Positions 45,400 to 56,559 of a DNA stretch of 64,000 nucleotides are shown piece after piece. How positions within the stretch are numbered: position 1 is the first letter of the stretch; each line of letters begins with the position of its first letter. Source of the DNA: Haemonchus contortus (lineage: Eukaryota; Nematoda; Chromadorea; Rhabditida; Trichostrongylidae); the NCBI GenBank assembly GCA_000469685.2, contig LS997566.1, forward strand, positions 6,616,491-6,680,490, read 5' to 3'. The position numbers and the translations under genes are program-made. The notes beneath the pieces are model-generated. The model was given only the letters and a program-made list of their open reading frames with translations. It made no database searches and was not told where the DNA came from.

Positions 45400-47830
45400 A
45401 TGACCCCCCCCCCCTTTAAAATTACAAAGTTACCTGTTGAACTCAAAAGGTCATCAAACTTCTTTTGTAAAGCTGCTTTGACCCAAGATCGGATAGAATC
45501 ACGAATTGAAATTGATCCACCCACTATTCTCTTCCAAAGGATTTTTAGAAAAGAGCCAACACTACTACTAAGGGGAGTTTATCGAAATCTCGAGTCACTG
45601 CGCTGGGAGGCTTCGCTCTATGTGACTGCGCTCGATCGATCTTGGAAGTGGGCCCAAATTTTCACCTTCGCAGTCCACTTCTACAGTTGTGATGCGACAA
45701 GTAATGTGCAGTCTGCACGAGCTTCAAGGTCGACTCCGTTATGAGGCTAGGTGTGATTATGGCTCCTTGGTGGTAGAACGAGAAAGAAATGTGCTCAACA
45801 TTTCCTTTCCAGCCACGTTTTTCAAACAACAGGAACTACACATTGATTCTGACTCCAACTTCCAGATTTTTGCCGACGAAATTTTTAAGGTGCTGAGTAG
45901 GTTCCAGAAACAAAACACCACGTCTAACATTTTAGGGGAGCAAGCACGTGGTATAGAGGAACTTCGAGAACTCATAAAGTCCCGAGTCATAAGGCTATCT
46001 GTCACTGACAAAGGAGGAGAGTTTGTAGTGATTCCCAGACAACTTGACTGTGAAATAACAAAACATCATCTGGGAAACACCTCTCTACCGCCCAGCTTCT
46101 GTGAAGGAGTTCCAAACGCAGTTTCGAAGTCTAAACCGGATAGGGATTTCAGTAGTACGGTCAGCAGGAATGGGTTCAACCTTGATAACACGGCTCAAAT
46201 TTGAGTCGTCTTGTCGTCCAGTCCTGTATCTGCTCATAAAGACACACAAGTTTTGGATGCAGATGACTTAGCTTCAATCAACCCAACATCCGTGAAAGTC
46301 CGTCCTATCATAAGCTGCGTGGGCGGCCTTACTGACCGAACTGCGTGGTCTCTTAATGCCATTCTAGTGCAGCTCCTCAAATTCATTCCCTCCCACCTCA
46401 CAAACACTCAAATCTTTCTGGATCGCCTTGGCGCACTGTACCTCAGCGACAAACGTCAGCAATGGGTCTGCTATGGAAGCCGTGGTTGAGCTTCTTAGTC
46501 AGCACCAAAACGATATAAATATGCGAGGGCTCTCTATATCCCAGCTGATGGCAATATTTAAGGAGTCCCTCAGCTGCAACATTTTCAAGTGGTCGGGGAG
46601 ATATTCCGCTCAGACTAGAGGCTTAGCTATTGGACAACGGTCGGTACCTGTCTTGGCTATAGCATTTATGGCCAAGATTGAAGCGCCAGCACTCGAATAC
46701 CTTCCTTACTTTACTCCCGGTATATAGACGACTGCTTCATAGTTTGTGCGACGCAGAAAGAAATAGATGTGTGTTTTGATCTGCTGTACTCACAACCGGA
46801 GCACATCAAGTTAACTCGGGAAAAACCGACCGGAAATTGGCTTCCTTTCTTAAATGTTCAAGCGAGGTTACAAGGCGATATGATTTTTACGAAGTGGTAC
46901 AGAAAGCCCAGCAATAAAAATATAATTGTCCATCATCACTCAGCTGATCCTTTTTACATTAAGCGAGCGGTTGTTAGGAATGTGTTCCGCACCGCTGAGA
47001 AGGCTTGCACTGAGGAGGACGAGCGAATAGGAGTCGATCAAAATGGCATGCGATATTGCTCAGATGAATGGCTACTGCAACTTTTCAACTACACGAAAAG
47101 CTTCTTCTGGTGGCGTGATTTTCGGATATGGTAGTACCACGATTGATGGGAGGATTCCTTTTGTACTACCATTTATCTCTGATGAAGTGAGTGCCACTAT
47201 TAGGAAGTGTCTAAATAGATCGGGCATGGAAAATGCGGTAGCTATTGCTAACTTACCATACTTTTATCTAAAGAAGCGCCTGGTTCGTAACAGGCTATAC
47301 GATTGCCTATGGTTTGTCCAGCTGGATGGGAAGGTGATTGTAACATGTCTGGGGTGGTCTACAAAATTACTTGCCGTGATTGTGGTGATGAGTATATGGA
47401 AGAAACGGCAAGACCACTCCAATGAGGGTTAAGGAGCACATAGATGGTATGAAGCAATTGAAAGAGTCCACTGCCTTAGGGAGTCACCGAATACAAAAGC
47501 AGGCGTTTTTGAAGTCAACGTGGAGGTCGTGGCACAGGAATCGCAATTATGCGCGCGTAAAACCCTCGAGACACTTTGGATACGAGTCACTGATCCAGCT
47601 GAGACTGGTCGAATGTTATCGTCGATTGCTGGTTGGTTTCGAATAATCCACAAAGCTAGGGTGAGTGGTTCTCCTTTGATCACCTGCGTGCTCTGGGGGT
47701 CTCCAACTACAGTATGGCAGTGCAGATGTTTGGTCGGATAGTCAAAAATTGTTATGGTCTTTCTAGTTTCTGAACAAGGCGACTCCGCTGAAACGTCAGC
47801 CTGATGAAGCTTGTATACAAGTCTCGTGAA
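45400..47830 (+). mobile_element. Penelope-like retroelement, frameshifted
   Basis: Protein fragments in several + frames follow the order of a Penelope-like ORF: N-terminal region with VTDKGGEFVVIPRQLD (about 45999-46046), RPIISCVGGLTDRTAWSLN (about 46300), CNIFKWSGRYSAQTRGLAIG (about 46578), the catalytic YIDD (46720-46731) preceded by a 1-bp frameshift, LPFLNVQARLQGD, IKRAVVRNVFRTA, RLVRNRLYDC, and a C-terminal GIY-YIG-type endonuclease piece (VYKITCRDCGDEYMEETARP, about 47355-47415), where the usual YIGET reads YMEET. At least three frameshifts or stops. It is clearly diverged from the Penelope pair at 54729-58207. Confidence 0.85.
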
Positions 47831-47954
47831 GAGGTAAAGAAAACAACTCAGTAACAGAACATCTAAAATTTGAAATCTAAAAATCTAAAAAATCTAAAAG
47901 ACCTTAAAGGTCATGATGGTTCTTTGGCGATATTAGTATTGTAAATACAATGGT

Positions 47955-48235
47955 GTGGTGAAGTATCAAGTGACGCACACTATCCCAAGCATGGTCTGGG
48001 ATGAAATCCTGCATCGACTCTCACCCAGATCAACCAAACCTCCTATCCCTTTGAGTTTGCTAGCATATGCACAGCTTGTCTAGGAATTCAAAAAACAATA
48101 ACTATGACTCATACAGGAGCTCACTAATCATTTCTTAGACCATCAACACATTCACAAAGCCAGTACGATTTTGAATGGGAGTTAAATGCGTTGGTCCATG
48201 CCAGAAATGGTCTGATTAATGCCAGAAACTTCATA
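47955..48235 (+). repeat. tRNA-derived SINE in front of C' exon 11
   Basis: Duplicate of the SINE at 31858-32130 (GGTGTGGTGAAGTATCAAGT, GGGATGAAATCCTGCATCG). Confidence 0.6.
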
Positions 48236-48619
48236 CCATTCTCTATTCTGCTTATTTCATTTCAGGTGCTTGAGCTGTTTGGATCAACTTTCAAAACATG
48301 TGTGCTGCTCAATATGCGTACCAAGCAGCGTCCTAATATGCATATCAGTTATAGTAGGGTACTACGTTTCTCATAAATTCAAAGAAAAAAGGTTAATTTT
48401 CATAAAGAGAAGTTTGTAGAATGGCTCTTTTAGGTTAACGTCGTTCTTTCCTGTACTCCGTTCTCGTTTCCAAATGTACCTAACCTAATGGAGTACCTTG
48501 ACAACCGCTTAGATACTGTCATGTCGACTTTGAATCTTGATTACATTCTTGATAATGCCTTTTACGTTACACTGTTATCTGGAAAACGAAGTGGTTCGAA
48601 GGGTCTATAAATTCCAAAG

Positions 48620-49283
48620 AAAGAGTTTTTGGTTGGAAGTGGACGCCAATGATGAGGAGCAATAAATAACATGTTTCTCCAAATTGAAAATATCAGCCAC
48701 TTATGAAACTAGTCGGATCTCAAATATGTGTAGAATAACGTACACGTTAAAAATGAAACAAGTACTAAAGGCACAGTTAATGTTGAAAATGGTTTCTAAT
48801 TCAGCACAAAGATTTGAACCCTTGAGAGGCTGCAGTCAGGCTCGAATTAAAATCAGGTGAGGCGTAATAAAGGCTCAAGAATTTTTTGCATGGTATTGTT
48901 TCCGGGAAGGGCTGTTTACAAACTGCTTCATCATCCCCATAGAGCATATGTGTTGAAGATTCGTTCAGCTAATAGTCCAAGCACTTATCCATAGCTATGG
49001 AGGAAAGCAGTTTTGATATGTCCTGGTTACCGCAGTTGGCTCTTTGTACCTAGGCGCACCCAAAAACTCGTACAAATATCTTTCTGTACATCTCCTTTCG
49101 CATTAATCTCGTGCAAACTACTTCAACAACTTTTGAATGCTCTACATTTCGTGACTCCGTATATTTGTCTTTTCATCATCACCGATGCACTATTCTGGTA
49201 CACACCTCAAATTCATCTGGAATAGAGCCGATTTAAGCAGATGCAGTCATCTATGCAGATTAAATTCTAACAAATACAGGATT
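48620..49283. other. 3' flank of C', no gene recognised
   Basis: Duplicate of 32500-33201. A candidate AATAAA occurs at about 48660. Confidence 0.4.
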
Positions 49284-49665
49284 AGGTGAAACTGTAGTTG
49301 GGGGGTGGGGGGGGGGGGAGGAGGAGGGGCGCCCATCCTTCCGAAGGTTAGTATGTCACGAAATGAACTCAGTCTAATCCTTGTTAATCCTTGTTCTATT
49401 GGCACTGAACCAAAAGCCAAGGGTATGATGAGCACCAACCATCTGTGCTCTTTCAGCGGTTTTAGCCAAGGATATGTAGTTTTTCAACTAAGCCTAGATA
49501 GGATAGGAGCACTTGGGTGGGTGGGGTGATTACCTCGCGCGAGAAGAAAGAGAAAAGGAAGAAAACAATGAAGGAAACTAGCCTACCGTGGTGCTCCTTC
49601 CCTCCTTGAGTTTATTGAAATCATTTCAAACCTTGCCCCTCCCCCCACCCCATTACCAGTACTTG
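49284..49665. mobile_element. hAT-like MITE, duplicated locus
   Basis: Paralogue of 33202-33619, starting GGTGAAACTGTAGTTGGGGG after the same CAGGATTA flank. The right end is degenerate. It includes a long G run at about 49302-49328 with potential to form a G-quadruplex. Confidence 0.55.
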
Positions 49666-50129
49666 TTGATTAGTTCCATGTGATTCTGGAGCTCAGCATA
49701 TGTCCATAACATCTTGGCGATGGCAAGCTTTTTTCCCAAACAGAGACTTGGAAAAAGGCAATCAGTTATGTATCCGTATGTTTATGTATTCAAATAGGCA
49801 TTTGACTCGATATCCATCTAACCACTGCTTTAAAATCCTGTATGTATGCTGTCTTCTGTTGAAAACCTGGACATAAGGTTTTCACTTTCACTTCCCAACA
49901 GAACATGCGGGGGTGCTTTGTCGAGTTTTAGCATCCTATTCCTCCATTTTTGCTGCCACCCTTACTGGCATGTTGATAAAATTCCAAGAATAAAGACCCG
50001 TTTCAAAATATACCCAGTTAAAACTAGTCGCCATCGAATGGTCGCTGATTCGGTGGTGAAAAATCCGCGGCTTTCTCAGAAGACACGGTTCATACTGACA
50101 AGCTGTGAGCAAGGGAAGGTCACCCCGTG

Positions 50130-50320
50130 CGTCCGAGGACGTGTGCGGCAAATTGCGCGGCGAAGTTCGAGGCGATTTGTACGACTCTGACGCCAATTTT
50201 CGGGGCACAAACTTGAAGTAGAGTAGTTTAGTAGGGTCAGATGATCCTTTTGATCTACTCGACTCCCCAATGATAAAAGCGCAGTCGTCTAAATCGCCAC
50301 GAACTTCGGCGCGCAACCCC
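50130..50320. repeat. Foldback repeat upstream of copy E
   Basis: The left arm GCGCGGCGAAGTTCGAGGCG pairs with the right arm AATCGCCACGAACTTCGGCG. A related fragment lies upstream of D at 34985-35095 but is much shorter. Confidence 0.5.
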
Positions 50321-50394
50321 AGAACGGCATCTCATGCACCCGTTGCGTGTCGCGTGCATTACAGGAGTAAAATTCGAAGGCGTATGATGAGGTG

Positions 50395-50620
50395 ATTGTT
50401 CCCCCCCTGCACGCCTATCCTTTGAGGTTCGAGGTTATTCAGTCCCATTCCGTTCTTAGTGTGACTTCCATTCGACTTTCTTCCAAAAGCAGTGGCGGTC
50501 ACGGTAATGAAATGGTGACACTGGCTTGGGCAAGTGTCGAACCGGGGTTTGATTTATGGATCATACGTAATAGTGTGATGGTGTGTTACTTACCACTACA
50601 CTCTTACATATGAATCGGCC
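50395..50620 (-). repeat. Second tRNA-like SINE family, upstream of copy E
   Basis: Duplicate of 35125-35345; minus strand AGTGTAGTGGTAAGTAACAC (A-box-like) and CCCCGGTTCGACACTTG (B-box-like). Confidence 0.45.
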
Positions 50621-51394
50621 CTTTTTGATTTTCCGATAGCAGGGGCATGTTCTGTTTGCAGCTTGTATTATTGGCTTTTTAGTTTCTGTTCTCGTCCGTG
50701 GCAGAATACTAATGACCACACACCACGGCGGTGAACGTGGCGTTCGAATATGGGACACAAGGTAGCATTATTCCCGTTCAATTCTACACTGATTCTCTTT
50801 GAATATTTACTTATAGAAGAGAATTTGGGCTTTCTGGGCACCAATGTATCATCACACGAATAGGTTCAAAGTCGGCAGCAAACAGAAGGCAATCAAATCT
50901 CTGATTTGCCTTTGCGTAATTTTCTGCATCTCACTGGTGATACTTGTGGTGAGTCAACGTCATTCTGTGGTACCTAGTTGTTGGACATTTGGAGTATTCA
51001 CTTCTGGAGAGATTTGAAAATATTCCGTTCTCCTTATTCTGTGCTTTTTAGGCCTACCGATACACGAAGGACTCGGACTCCTGTAAAGATTTAGATGGAA
51101 GGAGTTGAGTCATACTGAGGTCTTTTGGTGGATGGTTTTCTTTCTCATAGTTCCAAAGTTCCAGGTAGCCAAAACATAGTTCTTTGACAATTGTAATAGA
51201 AGGCGCAAACAGCGACCACAATAGGATGTGATTTTCAGAACTCTTGTTCTTTTCCAGCGTTTGACAATTTTGATATTCTCGAAGGTGAATTCTAGTTTGG
51301 TTGCTTGATCGTTATGAAAGCCAAGTAATTCTGAGTTCTCAAGAAATGTATCCCGAGAACGAAAGGATAAATTTTGGGAAGTAAATCAGTCCCC

Positions 51395-51598
51395 ACAAAA
51401 GAATGCGTATGTGGCCTATACAATGACTTGAGTGGCCAGCCGATGTGCAAGTCACTGCTTTTATCCTCCCAGACGAGTCTGGTAAAAATTAACCTACCCC
51501 AAAGATATGGAAGTCTTGGATGGCCTCGATCCAGGACTCGAACCTTTGACCGTGCGTGTGGCCTAGTGCGCCATTTGCCACTACACGACCTCCGCCCA
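51395..51598 (-). repeat. tRNA-derived SINE in copy E intron 2
   Basis: Minus-strand head GGCGGAGGTCGTGTAGTGGC (A box) and GGTTCGAGTCCTGG (B box) are well preserved; body CCAGACGAGTCTGG palindrome. Not at the same place in D. Confidence 0.7.
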
Positions 51599-51887
51599 AA
51601 ACTGTGAATATATTTGGAGAAGTGCAATTCTTCTTATTCCATTAACTGAGAACGATTCTTGTTAATATTACGGAACTAAGGTCATTTGATCTACAAACTA
51701 TCTGTTTCAGAAGGATCGTAATTGATAGGATGTGTCCTGAAAACTCCAAACCATGTCAGAACGTGTACCTAGGGGCGATGTCTTTGGGGTAGGCTATACC
51801 TACCATTCTCACTTTACATTAATTTTCTTTCCGCGTTCCACTTGGCATTCATATAACTGAAATCGAGTGTCATCATAAACCAAACTC

Positions 51888-52410
51888 TTGAAGGCACTGT
51901 TTACGAAAAAATGGTTTCGGAGATTTGCACATGGTTTGAATTCGACGCCCCCTCTGCTACCATTTGTGCAGGAATGAGGTCGGAAAACGGTCTGGATAGG
52001 GCGCAATAAGGGGCCGGAGAGTGAGTCACGGTCGCCGTCCGCCCCTCGCTAAGCTGACTACGAAATCTAATTGCCATTCACCACTTTCGCATTGGAGCGA
52101 AGTTGGTGAAAAATCGATAAGCTGGTTGGCAAATCGCCAGAGTCTGCCAGTCAGATTGTCAGGCAAATTGGGGTGTTGTCTACTATAGACATTGCGTCGC
52201 CCTCGTGCACTCGCCCGAACACTCCCTTAACCGCCGTTCTTCCAATGTGAAGCTCGTCCACCCCCCTCTCCAGCTCTTTTTTGACCCTTTCTATTTCTTT
52301 TTGCTCATCGTTTTTTGCGCTTCTTTCGTTGTTCTTTCTTTATTCTGAGTAGTTCTACCAACTCCCGTCAAAAAAGGTTACCCAAAGTTTATCGTTAACG
52401 GTGCCTTCAA
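51888..52410. mobile_element. MITE family 2 copy in copy E intron 3
   Basis: Starts TTGAAGGCACTGTTTACGA and ends TCGTTAACGGTGCCTTCAA, inverted repeats of 19 bp with few mismatches. Copy D has an uninterrupted site (AACCTCGTAAGTCTGAAACC at about 36852), so it inserted after the D/E duplication. Confidence 0.75.
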
Positions 52411-52749
52411 GTCTGAAACCTTTCATCACAACACTGGTCACTCGCTCAGAGCTTAAATTCTGAAAAAACTCCAGGAAAAAAAACGTTATTTTCACAGGGA
52501 AAAGAAGAAGGTGTTTCTTCGCCTTTTGGTCTCCGATGATCGTACCGAAGGTGCCGAGACAGCTGTTGTTCTTCGGTCACCTGGGGGTGAGCTTTGACGT
52601 TTGAATATAAAATTCTTATCTTTCGTAAGGCAATGTTGTCATGACTATTATGAAATTTAATTTAAAAAAACAATCTCCATCTATTGTAGGTTTGGACCTT
52701 CAAATAAAATCAAGTGCGTTCCACATCCATAGAAAGTGAGTAGCACGGG

Positions 52750-53022
52750 TATGTGACATTACGTGTCCGAGGATGCGCGCTGCGGAGTTCGTAACGATTT
52801 CAACGACTTTAGCACCTATCACTGGGCCCAAATTTGATTTAGAGCAAATATGAGTGATCATCTGACCATACTAAACTTTCTTAATTCGAGTTTGTGACCC
52901 GAAAATTGGCGTCAGAGTCGTACAAATATTCACGAACTTCGCCGCGCAGGTTGCCGCGCGCGTCCTCGGACGCACGTTCGTACCGTCCCCCCTCCCCCAC
53001 CCATCCCCCGAGCAGCACGGAT
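52750..53022. mobile_element. Foldback element inserted in exon 5 of copy E
   Basis: Left arm GTGTCCGAGGATGCGCGC and right arm GCGCGCGTCCTCGGACGCAC are inverted, and further inside GGAGTTCGTAACGATTT pairs with the CACGAACTTCGCC region. Flanked by GAGTAGCACGG and GAGCAGCACGG (about 11 bp, one mismatch). D has a single GAGCGGCATGG there. Confidence 0.65.
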
Positions 53023-53237
53023 ACTGTTGTCCACTCTCTACGCAAATGCATAGGCTTGAAATCTCGTCCAAACATCTACGCCCCCGTAATTTTATACAAA
53101 CCACGAATCTGATAGTTTCCCGAATGCTCATATTTCACAACTTCCATGGATTTCGGTGCTTTATTCGCCACTGATGTGCTACTTTGTACCGAAACTCCTA
53201 TTATCTAACATCAAAGGTAACTTGATACTGTAATGAA

Positions 53238-53600
53238 CCGGGTGCGGTACATTCTCCCCAAGTTCCGCGTTGTGCTAGTCGCACCCGTCGTGTATGGCAG
53301 AAATGTGACGGAAAATCAGAGAGCGCAATCTGAGAAGGAAGCCTTTAATAATTTGAAATTGCTGGTCATCTTATGCGGTCTGAATTGTAGGTGGTAGAGG
53401 AGTCATTCCAAACAATTGAGCCCAATAAAATAAAAACAAAAAAGTAACAGAAAAAACAATTCAAACCAATCAAAAAGGAAAGGCAGTCATCGAAAACATG
53501 GTGTCCAATCAATTGGCAGACAGGCGGGCTGAATACGGTAATTGCAGTTTGAAGTTGCAAGACTACTAAGAAAGATTTGCTGCATGTCGCAAAGCGAGAG
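53238..53600. mobile_element. Old Mutator-like MITE in copy E intron 5
   Basis: Duplicate of the outer element at 37629-38403 without the nested younger copy (GGCGGGCTGAATACGGTAAT, TTGCTGCATGTCGCAAAGCG). The right end is replaced by other sequence after about 53600. Confidence 0.55.
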
Positions 53601-55226
53601 AAGTCCCGGCACCTCGATAGACCGTGTCTTCACGTGCGATTCTTTTGGGTCCGGTATCTTCTCCCCGAAAACGGCGTCGTGTTCGCCGCACCCGATCGCG
53701 CACAGTCGCGCGTTTCGAAGGGGAAGTTTGAATTCCCAGTACAAGGACAAGGTAGCCGCCGCGTGACCTCGCCGCTTACCGTGGGAATTCGGGAGTAGTT
53801 CCGGCAGCCAATTCCTTGTACAAAGCTAATTATCATGGAAATGCTGCTGTCTTCGCTTCAATTGCTCCAGCTAAACAAACAGGGAAAACAAGTCATGAAT
53901 CGAAAGATTAGAGTGTTTTGAGTTCCGCCAAATTTAGGTGAACAGGAAACTAGCGAGAAGTTTCGATGTACTAACATACAAAAATGGCCGGTTGACCATG
54001 ATACTATCATCGTCTCTCATGTGAGTGTCTAATCCGTCTTCGGTACTAATACTGTAAAACTAAGTCCTTCAAATTTTTCTAATCGATTAGATGATATTTT
54101 AACATGCTTGCCAACATTACTACGTTACTACATTACACTTTAATTTATTCCCCGATAACATAACGTCTAGGAGGCTGCAATCCTGGCCGCAACCTTTCTC
54201 ATGCCATCACTTTCTTTGGAAGAAACTGGCAAGGGTAAACAAATACTCGAGATAGGACTCGGCGGTGGAAACTATGATATGAGACTACATAAGATGAAGC
54301 CTTATGTAAGGATCGCTATCTTTATAGACTCATTTTATTATTACAAAAACTAGCTGTTTTCACAAAAGTGAACACTTTATCGAAATATTCTTTCGAGCTT
54401 ACGTCACATTTCATAATTTCGATTCAGGCTAATATCACTGCTGTTGAAATAGACCCAATAGTGGTGAAGATGGCGTACAAATGGTTTGGAGTTGTCGACT
54501 CGGAGTTTCATCATACAGTTGTGCAGGATGGAAAAGTGTTTCTAGAGCAAGCATATAATCAAGGTGCCGATTTTGTGGAGATGATCCTTCTTGCCCTAAC
54601 CTTTGGGCTCAACTTTCACAAGCCATAGCATTTGATTTATCCGTGCAGAAAAAAACCTACCAATGAAAGTAATTACGTGCATTCCCCGTCGTCCAGTTGA
54701 CGATCAATTCGATGGAACTGAAGTCAGTGTTTTTTACACTGTTTTGCCGTACAGGTTTGTTATGATGAAACCGCTTTATTAGGTCGACGTTTCGAACAAC
54801 TCGTCGTCTTCAAGGACCTGAAAGTTCGAAGCTCCTGACCTGTGACTTACCCGACCAAGCGCCCAAACACGCTAGGCCAGTTGCAACAGCTCCCAGAAAC
54901 TTGAACACCAAAAGATTCCAGAAAAGTAACCAACCTTCTGCGGTTTCACCAGCGTTGCTGTCCCACTCGATGCCGTGAACAATAAGGGACTAATGAGACA
55001 CCATCGACGATCGTGATATAAGAATAACGCGGTGATCTCAAAGCCCACAAAAGGGAATGAATGGCAGAGGTCCACTCGTTATGGCAATGCATTCATTTCG
55101 GTTGTTCAGCTTTGGATTTCTCTCGCGGATGTGCAACGCTTCCAATATCTTTCTGGCACCGATCTCGCTCTCGTAGGCTAGGACTTTGCATTTGATATCA
55201 AAATCATCGCCCTGATGTTCTTCTAG

Positions 55227-56534
55227 TCAATGCCTTCCAAGCGGCGTGAGTAGGCGTCCACGCCTTTTACCTGCTAGATGTTCTTTGACGCGTATGCTCA
55301 ACATCCTTCCCGTCTCACCAATATATATTTCGTCACAAGCTGAACACTGACGTTGATACACTGTTCCTCGCTGTGTGCAATCTCCATCTCTTCCAAAAGG
55401 ACAAATAACGCAGTTATCCGTCGTGCACGTACGATCATAAAGCCTATTGCGGATTAGATGACGTTTGATATTGTCCGCTGGTAAGTTTATCAGGACAACA
55501 TCATTCGCCAAATCCGCTCGTGCAATGCATTGTCGAGTTTCTGCGCTCACTTTGTCTGACATAAATGGAAGCCGGAGATGCGCCATGTTCTCACGGCTTC
55601 TCAGCGAACACGCTTTTGAGCCTGATCTCTTACGTTGTGTCCCGTAGCCATTCAAGCTTGCAATCTCAGCTGCTAGGTTACGTGACTCCTCTCGTTCCAC
55701 TTCACCTGTGCACACTCCTGTAGCTGTTCTGTATATGTTGCGAACAACTGCACGTTTCACAGCTTCAGGGTGAGCAGACTTTGCGTGGAGTAGAATGTTC
55801 TTAGAGCTGCTCTTCCGATACCACTTCACATTGTACTTACCACTTGAGATGTTTATCTGCGTGTTAAGATAAGGAAGCCAGCCTTCGTGCGGAACTTCTC
55901 TCGTGAACTTGATATACTGAGACTGTCGGTTGAGGATGTCAAACAACTCATCCATCTCTTGCTGCGTTGATGTAACTACGCAGCAGTCATCGATGTACCG
56001 ACAGTACATAATGGGCATGCGAGCTATGACTGGTCTTTCTATTCTGCTCATGAAACAGATAGCCAAAACCGGTGCTAGCCGCTGACCCATAGCAAGTCCT
56101 CGGTTTTGTGAGAAGTACTGCCCGCTCCACTTGAAAATGTTACAATTAAGGCATTCCTTGATCAGAGTCATAATGTGAACCTTGCTCAATCCGAACGTTA
56201 CAATTTCGGTTTCACGCTCATCCAGCATTTCGGAAACCGCTTGGAGAGCTTCGCTGTTGTTAACGTTCGTATAAAGCGCAGTTACATCAAACGACTCTAC
56301 TACGCAGTTTTCTTGAAGCCTACACGAACGTAGGCGATCAAGAAATTCGTTGGTGTTTGGTAGATGTGAGGGCACGTATCGGAGTAGTTGACCAACAATT
56401 TTGTTGAGGAACCAAGAAATGCGGTCTGTTGGTCCTCCTACACAGCTAATGATGGGTCTTATTTTATAATCACTAGCAATAGCTGAGTTCTCGCCTCCGC
56501 TGGACAACTTATAAATTTCTTGGTTCCTCAACAA
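55227..56534 (-). CDS. Penelope-like RT/endonuclease, left copy, truncated by nonsense codon
   Basis: 435 codons on the minus strand. Order: RPIISCVGGPTDRISWFLNK, RT core with CNIFKWSGQYFSQNRGLAMG, catalytic YIDD, LPYLNTQINISSGK, then a Cys-rich stretch (CTTDNCVICPFGRDGDC) and the GIY-YIG endonuclease start (VYQRQCSACDEIYIGETGR). The frame ends early, where CGA of the right copy is TGA (GGCATTGACTAG, 55227-55229), removing about 59 C-terminal residues. The first nine residues after the ATG are read out of the opposite arm across the junction and are not genuine. The element is 5'-truncated but reaches about 30 codons further upstream than its partner. Confidence 0.85.
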   Translation of the reverse strand: MLRNQEIYKLSSGGENSAIASDYKIRPIISCVGGPTDRISWFLNKIVGQLLRYVPSHLPNTNEFLDRLRSCRLQENCVVESFDVTALYTNVNNSEALQAVSEMLDERETEIVTFGLSKVHIMTLIKECLNCNIFKWSGQYFSQNRGLAMGQRLAPVLAICFMSRIERPVIARMPIMYCRYIDDCCVVTSTQQEMDELFDILNRQSQYIKFTREVPHEGWLPYLNTQINISSGKYNVKWYRKSSSKNILLHAKSAHPEAVKRAVVRNIYRTATGVCTGEVEREESRNLAAEIASLNGYGTQRKRSGSKACSLRSRENMAHLRLPFMSDKVSAETRQCIARADLANDVVLINLPADNIKRHLIRNRLYDRTCTTDNCVICPFGRDGDCTQRGTVYQRQCSACDEIYIGETGRMLSIRVKEHLAGKRRGRLLTPLGRH

Positions 56535-56559
56535 AATTGTTGGTCAACTACTCCGATAC

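Larger units (their letters stand above)
44245..48610 (+). pseudogene. Methyltransferase-like copy C', truncated duplicate of C
   Basis: A partial copy beginning within intron 4-5 sequence. Recognised pieces: E6 45043-45125, E11 48266 to about 48320 (GTGCTTGAGCTGTTTGG; its donor is deleted, compare ACCATGGTAAGC in C) and E12 48434-48610. In E12 the normal stop is changed (AAATGA in C, AAACGA here), and the frame runs on to a TAA at 48608. Exons 7-10 are absent: a Penelope-like element occupies the interval from about 45370 to 47850, just where E7 should begin. This copy cannot make the enzyme. Confidence 0.8.
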
